A DNA stretch of 64,000 bases from CALDTK01 sp963837005 (GTDB taxonomy: Bacteria > Bacteroidota > Bacteroidia > Chitinophagales > Saprospiraceae). The stretch spans positions 744,001 through 808,000 of the forward strand of contig CAWIMC010000001.1 of NCBI GenBank assembly GCA_963837005.1. Direction: 5' to 3'. A program made the translations under genes and the position numbers. A model generated the notes under the pieces. The model saw only the letters and a list, made by a program, of their open reading frames with translations. It made no database searches and was not told the DNA's origin. Positions 55,294-63,590 of the stretch are shown here, in pieces. Within the stretch, counting starts at the first letter, position 1; every line of letters starts with the position of its first letter.

Positions 55294-56406
55294 ATGAAGA
55301 AAGCTCTCATCACAGGCATAACCGGCCAGGACGGCGCCTATCTAACTGAACTTCTCCTCGATAAGGGCTACGAGGTGCATGGCGTTAAGCGTCGCGCGTC
55401 GCAGTTCAACACAGACCGTATTGATCACCTCTACCAGGACCCACACGAGACCAATGTTCGGTTGAAGCTCCACTATGGCGACCTATCCGATTCGTCGAAT
55501 TTAATTAGGATAGTCAAAGAGGTGCAACCCGACGAGATATATAACCTGGGAGCAATGTCCCACGTCCAAGTGTCGTTCGACAGCCCTGAGTACACAGCCG
55601 ACGTAGACGGCGTCGGTACGACCCGTCTGCTCGAGGCCATTCGCCTTCTCGGACTCACCGACAAAACTCGTTTCTACCAAGCTTCGACTTCTGAACTGTA
55701 TGGTCTCGTGCAAGAGGTACCTCAATCCGAGACGACGCCCTTCTATCCCCGCTCCCCTTACGCCGTGGCCAAGCTCTATGCCTACTGGATTACGGTCAAT
55801 TACCGCGAGGCTTATGGGATGCATGCCTCGAATGGAATCCTCTTTAATCATGAGAGTCCGCTGCGGGGTGAGACCTTCGTGACGCGTAAGATCACTCGCG
55901 CAGTCGCCAAGATGTCTCTCGGGCTCCAGCAGAAACTTTTTCTCGGCAACATGGACGCAAAGCGCGACTGGGGTCACGCCAAGGACTACGTCGAAGGTAT
56001 GTGGCGCATTGTCCAGCACGACACGCCATCCGATTATGTGCTTGCCACCGGGGTGACGACGACCGTTAGGGATTTCGTGCGCATGAGTTTTCGCGAAAGC
56101 GGCATCGAACTGGAGTTCAGCGGCGAAGGTGCCGACGAGACAGCAACCGTGACAGCCAATCACAACGAGGACAATCCGCTCAAAGTCGGCGATGTCGTGG
56201 TTGCCGTTGATCCGCGGTACTTCCGGCCTACTGAGGTAGAACTGCTGATTGGCAATCCGACGAAAGCGCAGACTACCCTTGGCTGGAAGCATCAGTACGA
56301 TCTTGCGGCACTTTGCGCAGAGATGGTCCAATCCGATACCGAACACTTCCGCAAGTCGCAGCTCCTCAAGCAAGCAGGTTTCGCGGTGAAGAACGAGTTC
56401 GAGTAA
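55294..56406 (+). CDS. gmd: GDP-mannose 4,6-dehydratase
   Basis: Converts GDP-D-mannose to GDP-4-keto-6-deoxy-D-mannose, the first step to GDP-L-fucose. The start is the ATG giving MKKALITGITGQDGAYL; an open extension of 68 codons upstream is unlike the family. 370 residues, normal length. SDR motifs: TGITGQDGAYL (nucleotide binding), GVKRRASQFNTDRIDH, QASTSELYG (catalytic Thr/Ser-Glu), PRSPYAVAKLYAYW (Tyr and Lys), FNHESPLRGETFVTRKI, and NMDAKRDWGHAKDYVE (substrate binding). Its partner fcl lies 4 kb downstream and manC further on. Confidence 0.96.
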   Translation: MKKALITGITGQDGAYLTELLLDKGYEVHGVKRRASQFNTDRIDHLYQDPHETNVRLKLHYGDLSDSSNLIRIVKEVQPDEIYNLGAMSHVQVSFDSPEYTADVDGVGTTRLLEAIRLLGLTDKTRFYQASTSELYGLVQEVPQSETTPFYPRSPYAVAKLYAYWITVNYREAYGMHASNGILFNHESPLRGETFVTRKITRAVAKMSLGLQQKLFLGNMDAKRDWGHAKDYVEGMWRIVQHDTPSDYVLATGVTTTVRDFVRMSFRESGIELEFSGEGADETATVTANHNEDNPLKVGDVVVAVDPRYFRPTEVELLIGNPTKAQTTLGWKHQYDLAALCAEMVQSDTEHFRKSQLLKQAGFAVKNEFE

Positions 56407-56417
56407 GCTGCTTAGGC

Positions 56418-56432
56418 GCCTTTTGGCAAAAC
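56418..56432 (-). repeat. Near-variant of the iterated mini-hairpin motif, intergenic
   Basis: The minus strand reads GTTTTGCCAAAAGGC: constant GTTTT and stem GCC/GGC, but loop AAAA instead of GNAA. It lies in the gap between gmd and the dehydratase gene. Confidence 0.35.
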
Positions 56433-56466
56433 CTTCACGCCCTTCCGCTCACCAATCTCTACTATC

Positions 56467-57672
56467 TTGTTTGATCTTCAGAAATTTATCAGCGATCACA
56501 TCACGCTGCGCAAGGAATCCCTATTCTCCGCAGACCTGCTTGCGCGCGAGTCGGAATTGACCGCCGGAATCGCCGGCAAGAGAGTTCTCGTGATCGGCGG
56601 CGCAGGTACCATCGGTTCGAGCTTTATTCGAGCACTTCTCGTCTATCGCCCGGCCAAGCTGGTCGTCGTCGATACGAATGAAAACGGTCTCACTGAGCTA
56701 ACGCGTGACCTGCGGAGCCGCCACGGGCTTGCTGTCCCGCCCGAATATCGGACCTACCCTATTAGCTACGCCAGCGAGGTATTCAAGAAGCTTTTCGCTA
56801 ACGAAGACACTTTTCAGATCGTTGCCAACTTCGCGGCGCACAAGCACGTCCGCAGTGAGAAGGATCACTACTCTATCGAGGCTATGGTCCGCAACAATGT
56901 GATCGATGCTAAGCATCTCCTCGACCAACTGCTCGCCAAGAAGCCGGAGAAGTTCTTCTGTGTGAGCACCGATAAGGCGGCCAACCCCGTCAATGTCATG
57001 GGGGCGAGCAAAAAGCTGATGGAAGAAGCCATTTTGGCCTACTCCAAACGGATTCCAATCACCACCGCAAGGTTTGCGAATGTGGCCTTTTCGAACGGCA
57101 GTCTGCTGTTTGGATTTATGGAGCGTATCGTAAGGCGGCAGCCGCTGAGTGCACCGAGTGATGTCCTACGCTACTTCGTAAGCCCGGACGAGAGTGGTCA
57201 AATCTGTTTGCTGGCCTGCATCTGCGGCAACTCAGGTGAGATTTTCTTCCCAAAGCTCGGTAAAGAGCAGATGCTCACCTTCTCGGCTATCGCGGACAAT
57301 TTCATCGACGCACAAGGCCTCTCCAAGAAGCAATACCCCGACGAGACCAGCGCCCGCGAAGCAGCTGCCGTCTGGGAACCCGGCGAGCCTTACCCTGTGC
57401 ACTACTTCAAGAGTGACACCAGCGGTGAAAAAGGCTACGAAGAGTTCTTCACCGACGTGGAGGAACTAGACCTCAACAGCTTCGAGCAACTCGGCGTCAT
57501 AAAGAATGCCCCCAAACCGTCTATCGCCGACGTCGAAGAATCGATAGCGAGCCTGGACGCTGTATTTGCGAAAGCTACCTCCTCGAAAGCTGAGGTCGTG
57601 GCCGCGATGAGCAAGCTCATCCCTGGCTTCGCGCACATCGAAACCGGCAAGAGCCTCGATCACCGAATGTAA
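56467..57672 (+). CDS. UDP-sugar 4,6-dehydratase (CapD/FlaA1-like SDR)
   Basis: A 401-residue SDR enzyme related to UDP-GlcNAc 4,6-dehydratases used for amino-deoxy sugars. Motifs: VIGGAGTIGSSFI (nucleotide binding, about 39-51), NFAAHKHVRSEKD, and STDKAANPVNVMGASKKLMEE, where Met takes the usual Tyr position as in the CapD/FlaA1 group, then ARFANVAFSNGS. No transmembrane N-terminus, so it is soluble. About 100 extra C-terminal residues follow the core (PVHYFKSDTSGEKGYEEFF). No ATG or GTG is available in frame between the gmd stop and the conserved part, so translation probably starts at the TTG at 56467 (LFDLQKF). With the downstream aminotransferase it could make a 4-amino-4,6-dideoxy sugar. 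Confidence 0.8.
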   Translation: MFDLQKFISDHITLRKESLFSADLLARESELTAGIAGKRVLVIGGAGTIGSSFIRALLVYRPAKLVVVDTNENGLTELTRDLRSRHGLAVPPEYRTYPISYASEVFKKLFANEDTFQIVANFAAHKHVRSEKDHYSIEAMVRNNVIDAKHLLDQLLAKKPEKFFCVSTDKAANPVNVMGASKKLMEEAILAYSKRIPITTARFANVAFSNGSLLFGFMERIVRRQPLSAPSDVLRYFVSPDESGQICLLACICGNSGEIFFPKLGKEQMLTFSAIADNFIDAQGLSKKQYPDETSAREAAAVWEPGEPYPVHYFKSDTSGEKGYEEFFTDVEELDLNSFEQLGVIKNAPKPSIADVEESIASLDAVFAKATSSKAEVVAAMSKLIPGFAHIETGKSLDHRM

Positions 57673-57711
57673 GGCAGGAGCCCGAAGTAGATGCGAAGCA
57701 GAACTTAGCTT

Positions 57712-58467
57712 ATGAAGGTATCGATCATCACGATCACTTACAACAGTGGCAAGACTTTAGCCTCCGCGCTCCAAAGCGTGGCGGACCAGACTTACGGAGA
57801 CATCGAGCACATCATCGTCGATGGCGCGTCAAAAGACGATACCATGTCGATCGTGGCACAGTTCGCTCATGTGGCGCAGGCTATCACTGAACCGGATAGA
57901 GGAATCTATGACGCGATGAACAAGGGCGTTCGCCTGGCGACAGGTGATGTCGTGGGCGTTTTGAACTCCGACGACTTCCTTACCAGTCCCACAATCATTG
58001 CCGACATCGTGCATGCGTTCGGGCCGCAGACGGCCGCAGTCATCGGGGACGTTGGCTTCGTAAGCCCGGGCAACCTCGATAAAGTCGTACGCTACTACTC
58101 CTCCAGTAATTGGTCACCCGCAAAGTTCCGACTCGGCTTCATGCCGCCGCATCCTTCGTTCTACCTTCGCAGAGAATACTACGAACAGTACGGCTTGTAC
58201 CAGACAGACTACGATATCGCCGCCGACTACGAGTTGCTCATTCGGATGCTCTACACAAATGAATTGCTGTACACTTACCTACCAAAACAGATCGTCACGA
58301 TGCGTACGGGCGGCGTGAGCACAAAAAATGCCATGAGTCGATACACGCTCAACCAGGAAATTGTGCGGGCTTGCCAGGAAAATGGTATTTATACCAATAT
58401 GCTGATGCTAAGCCTCAAATACGCCCGAAAAGTTTTTGAGTACTCAGTGGTAAAAAAGCATACCTAG
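57712..58467 (+). CDS. Glycosyltransferase family 2
   Basis: A 251-residue GT-A enzyme of the short WcaA/colanic-type group. VSIITITYNSGKTLASALQSV at the N-terminus, IIVDGASKDDT, then EPDRGIYDAMNKGV and GVLNSDD (about 79-85) with the metal-binding Asp pair, and HPSFYLRREYYEQYGLYQTDYDIAADYELLIRM, the acceptor/catalytic region. It adds one sugar to the lipid-linked repeat unit; the specificity is unknown. Its stop is one base from the next ATG, so the two are translationally close. Confidence 0.85.
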   Translation: MKVSIITITYNSGKTLASALQSVADQTYGDIEHIIVDGASKDDTMSIVAQFAHVAQAITEPDRGIYDAMNKGVRLATGDVVGVLNSDDFLTSPTIIADIVHAFGPQTAAVIGDVGFVSPGNLDKVVRYYSSSNWSPAKFRLGFMPPHPSFYLRREYYEQYGLYQTDYDIAADYELLIRMLYTNELLYTYLPKQIVTMRTGGVSTKNAMSRYTLNQEIVRACQENGIYTNMLMLSLKYARKVFEYSVVKKHT

Positions 58468-58468
58468 G

Positions 58469-59350
58469 ATGCAAACTGTTCTCATCACAGGTGCCTCCGG
58501 GTTTATTGGCAACTACGCTCACCCAGTAATTAGTGAGTGCTACGCTGTTCAAACGCTATCGCTTAGAGGCCGAGACTTCGCAAGCATAGAACTATCAAAA
58601 GTCAATAAAATCTTATTTCTAACAGGAAAAGCTCACCAAATGGAGCCAATACCTGATCGAGAATACTTTGCCATTAATTACGAATTGGCCCTCGATTTTG
58701 CGAAAGCGGCCAAAGCAGCCGGCGTAAGCCAGTTCATCTACGTCAGCTCCGTAAAAGTCTACGGAGACAGCTCCGATGAAATACTCGATGAAACTTCTCC
58801 TTGCACGCCTACCGATGCATACGGTCGCAGCAAGCTCCAAGCGGAACTGGCTCTTGAAAAACTGTCGTCGGATGGATTTTCGGTAGCTATTGTGCGGCCT
58901 CCCTTGGTCTATGGGCCCGGTAGTAAAGGCAATCTCGACCGATTGCAACGGCTAATTAAAAAATTTCCGGCAGTACCTTTCGGCGCCATTAAGAATGAGC
59001 GTTCAATGGTGTTTGTTGGAAATCTAGCTGCCCTATTTCTTAGAATCTTGCAGGCCAATGCTAGCGGCGTCTATATCGCGGGTGACAGGAGTTATACTTC
59101 GACTACGGAATTAGTCGAGACCATGATTAGCAATATGAAATCGAACACTGTTAATGTGGCTGTTCCGGGATACTTCTGGCGCCTCGTAGGACGCCTAAAA
59201 CCAGATCTGCATTTACGCCTCGTAGGCACGTATCGGATTTCCAACGTCTCCACCAACCGAAGGCTCGACTTCACCCCGCCGTTTACCTTCCGAGAAGGGA
59301 TGCGGATCGCCATGGAAGCACCCAATTCCCATTCACCGATAGGCACCTAA
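58469..59350 (+). CDS. NAD-dependent sugar epimerase/dehydratase (SDR)
   Basis: A 293-residue extended SDR of the UDP-glucose/UDP-HexNAc 4-epimerase group often found just before a PglC-type transferase. Motifs: LITGASGFIGN (about 5-15), YVSSVKVYGDS (Ser), DAYGRSKLQAE (Tyr and Lys), RPPLVYGPGSKGN. Slightly short at the nucleotide-binding end compared with GalE (about 330). It likely supplies the sugar that the adjacent transferase loads, for example by 4-epimerising UDP-HexNAc or reducing a 4-keto sugar. More AT-rich than the genes around it. Confidence 0.75.
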   Translation: MQTVLITGASGFIGNYAHPVISECYAVQTLSLRGRDFASIELSKVNKILFLTGKAHQMEPIPDREYFAINYELALDFAKAAKAAGVSQFIYVSSVKVYGDSSDEILDETSPCTPTDAYGRSKLQAELALEKLSSDGFSVAIVRPPLVYGPGSKGNLDRLQRLIKKFPAVPFGAIKNERSMVFVGNLAALFLRILQANASGVYIAGDRSYTSTTELVETMISNMKSNTVNVAVPGYFWRLVGRLKPDLHLRLVGTYRISNVSTNRRLDFTPPFTFREGMRIAMEAPNSHSPIGT

Positions 59351-59361
59351 TCGTCAACAGC

Positions 59362-60036
59362 ATGTACCATACCCTCAAGCGCCTCGGGGATATCATCGTT
59401 GCACTCATCGTGCTCTTCGTCGTATTCGTACCTTTTATTCTGATAGTGCTGGCACTCAAATTTTCAGCCGAGGGAGAAGTTTTCTATAGGCAATCACGCA
59501 TAGGTCGTTTTGGGAAGCCCTTCGGCATCCTCAAGTTCGCTACCATGCTCAAGGACAGTCCGAACATGACGACGGGCCACATAACCGTGCGCCGAGACCC
59601 GCGTGTAACCCCCATAGGACACTATTTACGGATCACTAAGCTCAACGAATTTCCCCAAATACTCAATATTCTCGGGGGCACTATGTCATGGGTAGGCCCT
59701 CGTCCGCTGGTCCCCCGTGCCTTGGCGGCCTACACAGATACAGGTCGCGAGAGCATCTTAACCGCCACACCCGGCATCACGGGCATCGGGAGTCTCGCAT
59801 TTCGAGATGAGGAAGGTATTTTGGAGCGTATTGGCGGAGATCCGTCTGTAGTGTACCAGACTATCATAGCGCCTCACAAGGAGGCGTTAGAACTTTGGTA
59901 CATCAATCATCGCTCGTTGGTAGTTGATTTTAAACTGGTTGTCCTTACCGCCTTGGCCGTCGTCGTTCCAGCTTCCGCAAAACCGGAGGACTGGTTCGAA
60001 GGGCTTCCGCCAAAACCTGTAGCACTACAGGTTTGA
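59362..60036 (+). CDS. Initiating sugar-phosphate transferase (PglC type)
   Basis: Loads the first sugar phosphate on undecaprenyl phosphate. 224 residues with a single N-terminal hydrophobic helix (IIVALIVLFVVFVPFILIVLA), i.e. the short monotopic PglC form without the WbaP membrane domain. Conserved: FYRQSRIGRFGKPFGILKF, RVTPIGHYLRITKLNEFPQILNIL, MSWVGPRPLVPR, and PGITGIGSLAFRDEE. At the catalytic dyad position, usually Asp-Glu (LDELPQ), this protein has Asn-Glu (about N95-E96); Asn there occurs in some Bacteroidota homologues as far as I recall. The C-terminal tail carries two copies of the iterated DNA motif (59971 and 60003). Confidence 0.86.
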   Translation: MYHTLKRLGDIIVALIVLFVVFVPFILIVLALKFSAEGEVFYRQSRIGRFGKPFGILKFATMLKDSPNMTTGHITVRRDPRVTPIGHYLRITKLNEFPQILNILGGTMSWVGPRPLVPRALAAYTDTGRESILTATPGITGIGSLAFRDEEGILERIGGDPSVVYQTIIAPHKEALELWYINHRSLVVDFKLVVLTALAVVVPASAKPEDWFEGLPPKPVALQV

Positions 60037-60152
60037 GTCCACGCCTCTTTGCCACACTATCCCCAGCCACTACCCTTACCTAGCGTTGCCCAACGAGGAC
60101 TTAACCTCGTCCGCTGCCTGACAACTAATCAAGAGGGTTAAATTCATTTCCT

Positions 60153-61121
60153 ATGACAAGCATTGACTACAGCGCCAAAATCTTCGTCGCCGGGCATCGA
60201 GGTATGGTCGGCTCAGCCCTGGTGCGGTCACTGCAGGCCAAGGGTGCCACGAACTTAGTAGCGCGTACGAGCAGCGAGTTAGATCTGCGGCAGCAAGCCG
60301 ACGTGAGCCAATTTTTCGAGCGCGAGCGACCGGCATACGTATTCCTGGCCGCCGCCAAGGTCGGCGGCATACACGCCAACAACACCTATCGAGGAGAGTT
60401 CCTCTACGACAACCTCATGATTGAGTCCAATGTCATCGAGGCCGCTCGACGGACGGATGTAACGAAACTGCTTTTCCTCGGCAGCTCCTGTATATACCCA
60501 AAATTCGCCCCGCAACCCATGCGGGAAGACGCCCTACTTACTGGGCTATTGGAGCATAGCAACGAGCCCTACGCTATCGCCAAGATCGCCGGCATCAAGC
60601 TTTGTGACGCGTACCGCAGCCAGTATGGTTGCAACTATATCTCCGCAATGCCCACCAACCTCTACGGTCCCGGGGATAACTATGATCTTGCTAACAGCCA
60701 CGTCCTCCCGGCCCTCGTTCGGAAGATCGTCACAGCCAAGGCCGAAGGAAAAGATAGCGTCGAGATCTGGGGTACGGGTTCTCCCCTGCGTGAGTTCATG
60801 CACGCCGACGACCTCGCCGATGCCTGCCTTTACCTCATGGAGCACTATGATGAGGCCGGACACGTCAACATCGGGACAGGCGATGAGATCACGATTCACG
60901 GTCTGGCAGAACTAATCTCGCAAATCTACGATTTCAAGGGCGGCATCAAGACTAACTCATCCCAACCCGACGGCACCCCTCGTAAACTCATGGATTCTAG
61001 TAAGCTGCACGCTATGGGATATAAACCTCAAATCTCGTTGCGCGATGGAATCGTTTCGCTCGAGTCTGAGCTGCGTACAAAAGACTGGTACCCGCCGGAG
61101 GCCAAGGTTGCGAAGGCATAG
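60153..61121 (+). CDS. fcl: GDP-L-fucose synthase
   Basis: Epimerises and reduces GDP-4-keto-6-deoxymannose to GDP-L-fucose, completing the route opened by gmd. 322 residues, the normal length. Motifs: IFVAGHRGMVGSALV (NADP binding, about 10-24), AAAKVGGIHANNTY, FLGSSCIYPKFAPQPM (catalytic Ser/Cys region), EPYAIAKIAGIKLC (Tyr and Lys), MPTNLYGPGDNYD, SPLREFMHADDLADA. A 116-bp gap before it contains a small inverted repeat, ACGAGG/CCTCGT (60093-60110), without a T-run. Confidence 0.96.
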   Translation: MTSIDYSAKIFVAGHRGMVGSALVRSLQAKGATNLVARTSSELDLRQQADVSQFFERERPAYVFLAAAKVGGIHANNTYRGEFLYDNLMIESNVIEAARRTDVTKLLFLGSSCIYPKFAPQPMREDALLTGLLEHSNEPYAIAKIAGIKLCDAYRSQYGCNYISAMPTNLYGPGDNYDLANSHVLPALVRKIVTAKAEGKDSVEIWGTGSPLREFMHADDLADACLYLMEHYDEAGHVNIGTGDEITIHGLAELISQIYDFKGGIKTNSSQPDGTPRKLMDSSKLHAMGYKPQISLRDGIVSLESELRTKDWYPPEAKVAKA

Positions 61122-61190
61122 AGCGTGTTATGGTCGTCCGCGTCCGACACCCTTTTTCAACCATGCCCACGTTCCGTAGGTAACTAGTAT

Positions 61191-62345
61191 ATGCCCACCC
61201 ACAATGCCACCCCACCCCGCACCATCCCGATGGTCGACCTCAAGACCCAGTACGCGGCGATGTCCGCGGAGATGGACGCCGCCATCATGGACGTGGTCCG
61301 GTCGACGATGTTTATCAAGGGACCGGTGGTAAAGGCGTTCGAAGAGGAGCTTGGCGGCATATCTCGGCGTCAAGCACGTCATCGCCTGCGCCAACGGCAC
61401 AGACGCCCTACAGATCGCAATGATGACCTTGGGGCTCAAAGCCGGCGACGAGGTGATCGTCCCGAGTTTCACGTACGTAGCTACGGCCGAGGTGATCGCG
61501 CTGCTCGGTCTTACTCCGGTGATGGTCGACGTTGACCCGGACACGTTCAACATTGATGTGACGCCGTCGCCGCTGCCATCACCCACAGGACCAAGGCGAT
61601 AGTACCGGTCCACCTCTTCGGCCAGAGCGTCGATATGGAGCCCGCTGCTCGTTTTGGCGAAAGCCCACGAACTCTACGTCATCGAGGACAACGCCCAGGC
61701 CATCGGCGCTGATTACACTTCCGCCACCGGTCGAACGGCAAAGACAGGTACCCTCGGGCACGTATCGGTTGCACGAGCTTTTTCCCGAGTAAGAACCTCG
61801 GTTGCTACGGGGACGGCGGTGCTCTTTTCACGAATGACGATGCGCTGGCCGCCAGCAATGACGCAGGTGGCTAACCACGGCCAGAACCGGATGTACTACC
61901 ACGATGTGGTCGGGGTCAACAGTCGCCTCGACGCGCTACAGGCCGCGGTGTTGCGCGTCAAGCTCCCGCGTCTCGACGCCTACAATGCAGCCCGCATCGC
62001 CGCCGCCGATGCCTACGACGCAGCCTTCGCCGACTGTCACGCGCTCCAGACGCCCGTCCGCGCCGCCAACAGCACGCACGTCTTCCACCAGTACACCTTG
62101 CGCGTCCTCGACGGTCGCCGCGATGCACTACGCGCCCACCTCGCCGAGCGCCAGATCGCCCACAACGTCTACTATCCAGTGCCCCTCTACGAGCAGGGGG
62201 CTTTCGCCAAAACCGTCCCCGCCGACTTCTCCCTCCCGGTGACAGAACGCTCTGCGAGCAAGTCATCTCCCTCCCGATGCACACCGAACTCACCCAGGCC
62301 GACCTCGACTACGTCACGCAGGCCGTCCTAGACTTCTACCGCTAA
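61191..62345 (+). pseudogene. DegT/DnrJ/EryC1-family aminotransferase, frame broken at about six points
   Basis: PLP-dependent sugar aminotransferase (WecE/PseC-like) converting a 4-keto or 3-keto sugar nucleotide to an amino sugar. When the frames are joined the protein is complete: IPMVDLKTQYAAM; FIKGPVVKAFEEEL; VIACANGTDALQIAMMTLGL; VPSFTYVATAEVIALLG; VPVHLFGQSVDMEP; ELYVIEDNAQAIGADY; SFFPSKNLGCYGDGG (PLP lysine); VANHGQNRMYYHDVVGVNSR; ending AVLDFYR. Breaks by one base lie near 61345, 61570, 61643, 61768, 61855 and 62250, three insertions and three deletions. Conservation between breaks is perfect, so sequencing error is more likely than true decay. Confidence 0.8.
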
Positions 62346-62500
62346 GCAGCGCTTCCCAGCGACACTACCGGCAGGCCCGCACCCCCGAGCACGCCACTAC
62401 TGGCCGTCGTGACCAGCCCCCGCGCACAGCCCCCTCCGCGGCTCCGCGTTCAAAACTCACTGTTGGCGCTCAAAGCATAACCCAGCAAGCCCCCAAGCCC

Positions 62501-62508
62501 TAAACTTG
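62501..62508 (+). promoter_or_regulatory. Possible -7 element (TAAACTTG) of manC
   Basis: One base from TAnnTTTG; it ends eight bases before the manC ATG and follows a 155-bp gap, suggesting a promoter internal to the cluster. Confidence 0.35.
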
Positions 62509-62516
62509 CGGTTCCT

Positions 62517-63590
62517 ATGCAACAACCCTACGTGGCCATCATGGCCGGAGGCGTCGGCAGCCGTTTTTGGCCGGCCAGTCGCGAGTCTCGTCCGAAGCAG
62601 TTCCTCGATATCCTCGGCACCGGCCAGTCGCTCATCCAGTCGACCTACGAGCGCTTCACGAAGCTCACCCCGCCCGATCATATCCTCGTGGTGACGAACG
62701 AGGCCTACCGCGAACTGGTCCAGCAGCACCTCCCAAACCTCCCTGCGGAGAACATTCTCTGCGAGCCGAGCCGTAACAACACCGCGCCCTCGGTGGCTTA
62801 CACTGCCCTCCACGTGGAGGCCCGCGACCCAGGTGCCTCGCTCGTCATCGCGCCGAGCGACCACGTGATTCTCAAGGAGGACGCTTTCCTTCAGGCGATC
62901 CCCACCGGCCTGGGTTTTGCCGAAAGGCAGCACGGACTGGTCACCCTCGGCATCGAACCTACCCGTCCGGACACCGGCTACGGCTACATTCAGTACGCAG
63001 AAGCTTCGACAGAAGGACGATGTCCACAAGGTGAGAGCCTTTCGCGAGAAGCCCGACCTCAACACCGCAGAGGCTTATGTAGAGGACGGCGGCTACGTTT
63101 GGAACGCTGGGATTTTCATCTGGCGCGTTGCCGACATTCTGGATGCCTTCCGAATCCACAGCCCGCAGATCTACAACACGCTCTGTGCCCAACGAGCCTG
63201 CTTCGGGACCGAACGCGAAGCGAGCGTTCATTGGAGAAGCCTACCCCAAGACCGAGAAGATCAGCGTCGACTACGCCATCATGGAGCGCGCCGACAACGT
63301 CTACACCATCCCGTGCGACATCGGCTGGTAGCGACCTCGGTACCTGGGGCAGCCTCCACGCCTACGCCGGCAAGGACGACCGCGCGAATGTCGTCCACGG
63401 TGCGAATACCATCGTATCGATGCCAGTAATAACCTCATCCGGACAAACGATGGGAAGCTGGTCGTGATCCGAGGCCTTACAGGACTACATTGTCGTCGAC
63501 GAGGAAGATGTCTTGATGATTTACCCGAAGTCCCAGGAGCAGGAGATCAAGGCGCTTACGCAAACTTTGAACGACGCCAAATTCATGTAG
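62517..63590 (+). pseudogene. manC: Mannose-1-phosphate guanylyltransferase, frame broken at several points
   Basis: Makes GDP-mannose from mannose-1-phosphate and GTP, feeding gmd and fcl. The N-terminus is intact: YVAIMAGGVGSRFWPASRES with RPKQFLDIL (pyrophosphorylase signature), then EPSRNNTAP, IAPSDHVI and TGYGYIQY. Later parts continue in other frames: VRAFREKPDLNTAEAY, YVWNAGIFIWR, EKISVDYAIMERADNVYTIP, SDLGTWGSLHAY, YIVVDEEDVLMIYPK, ending NDAKFM. Breaks fall near 63000, 63220, 63330, 63420 and 63478. The total length fits a short ManC without a fused isomerase domain (about 355 residues). As with the preceding gene, the regular one-base shifts look like sequencing errors. Confidence 0.82.

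Noticed and set aside
56087..56100. GTTTTCGCGAAAGC as another copy of the iterated motif
   Set aside because: One base from form 1, but the change (G to C) removes the GGC stem; similarly GCTTTCGCGAAAAC at 29501. They were not counted.
60093..60110. Terminator before fcl
   Set aside because: The 6-bp inverted repeat ACGAGG/CCTCGT has no following T-run and sits inside an apparent operon.
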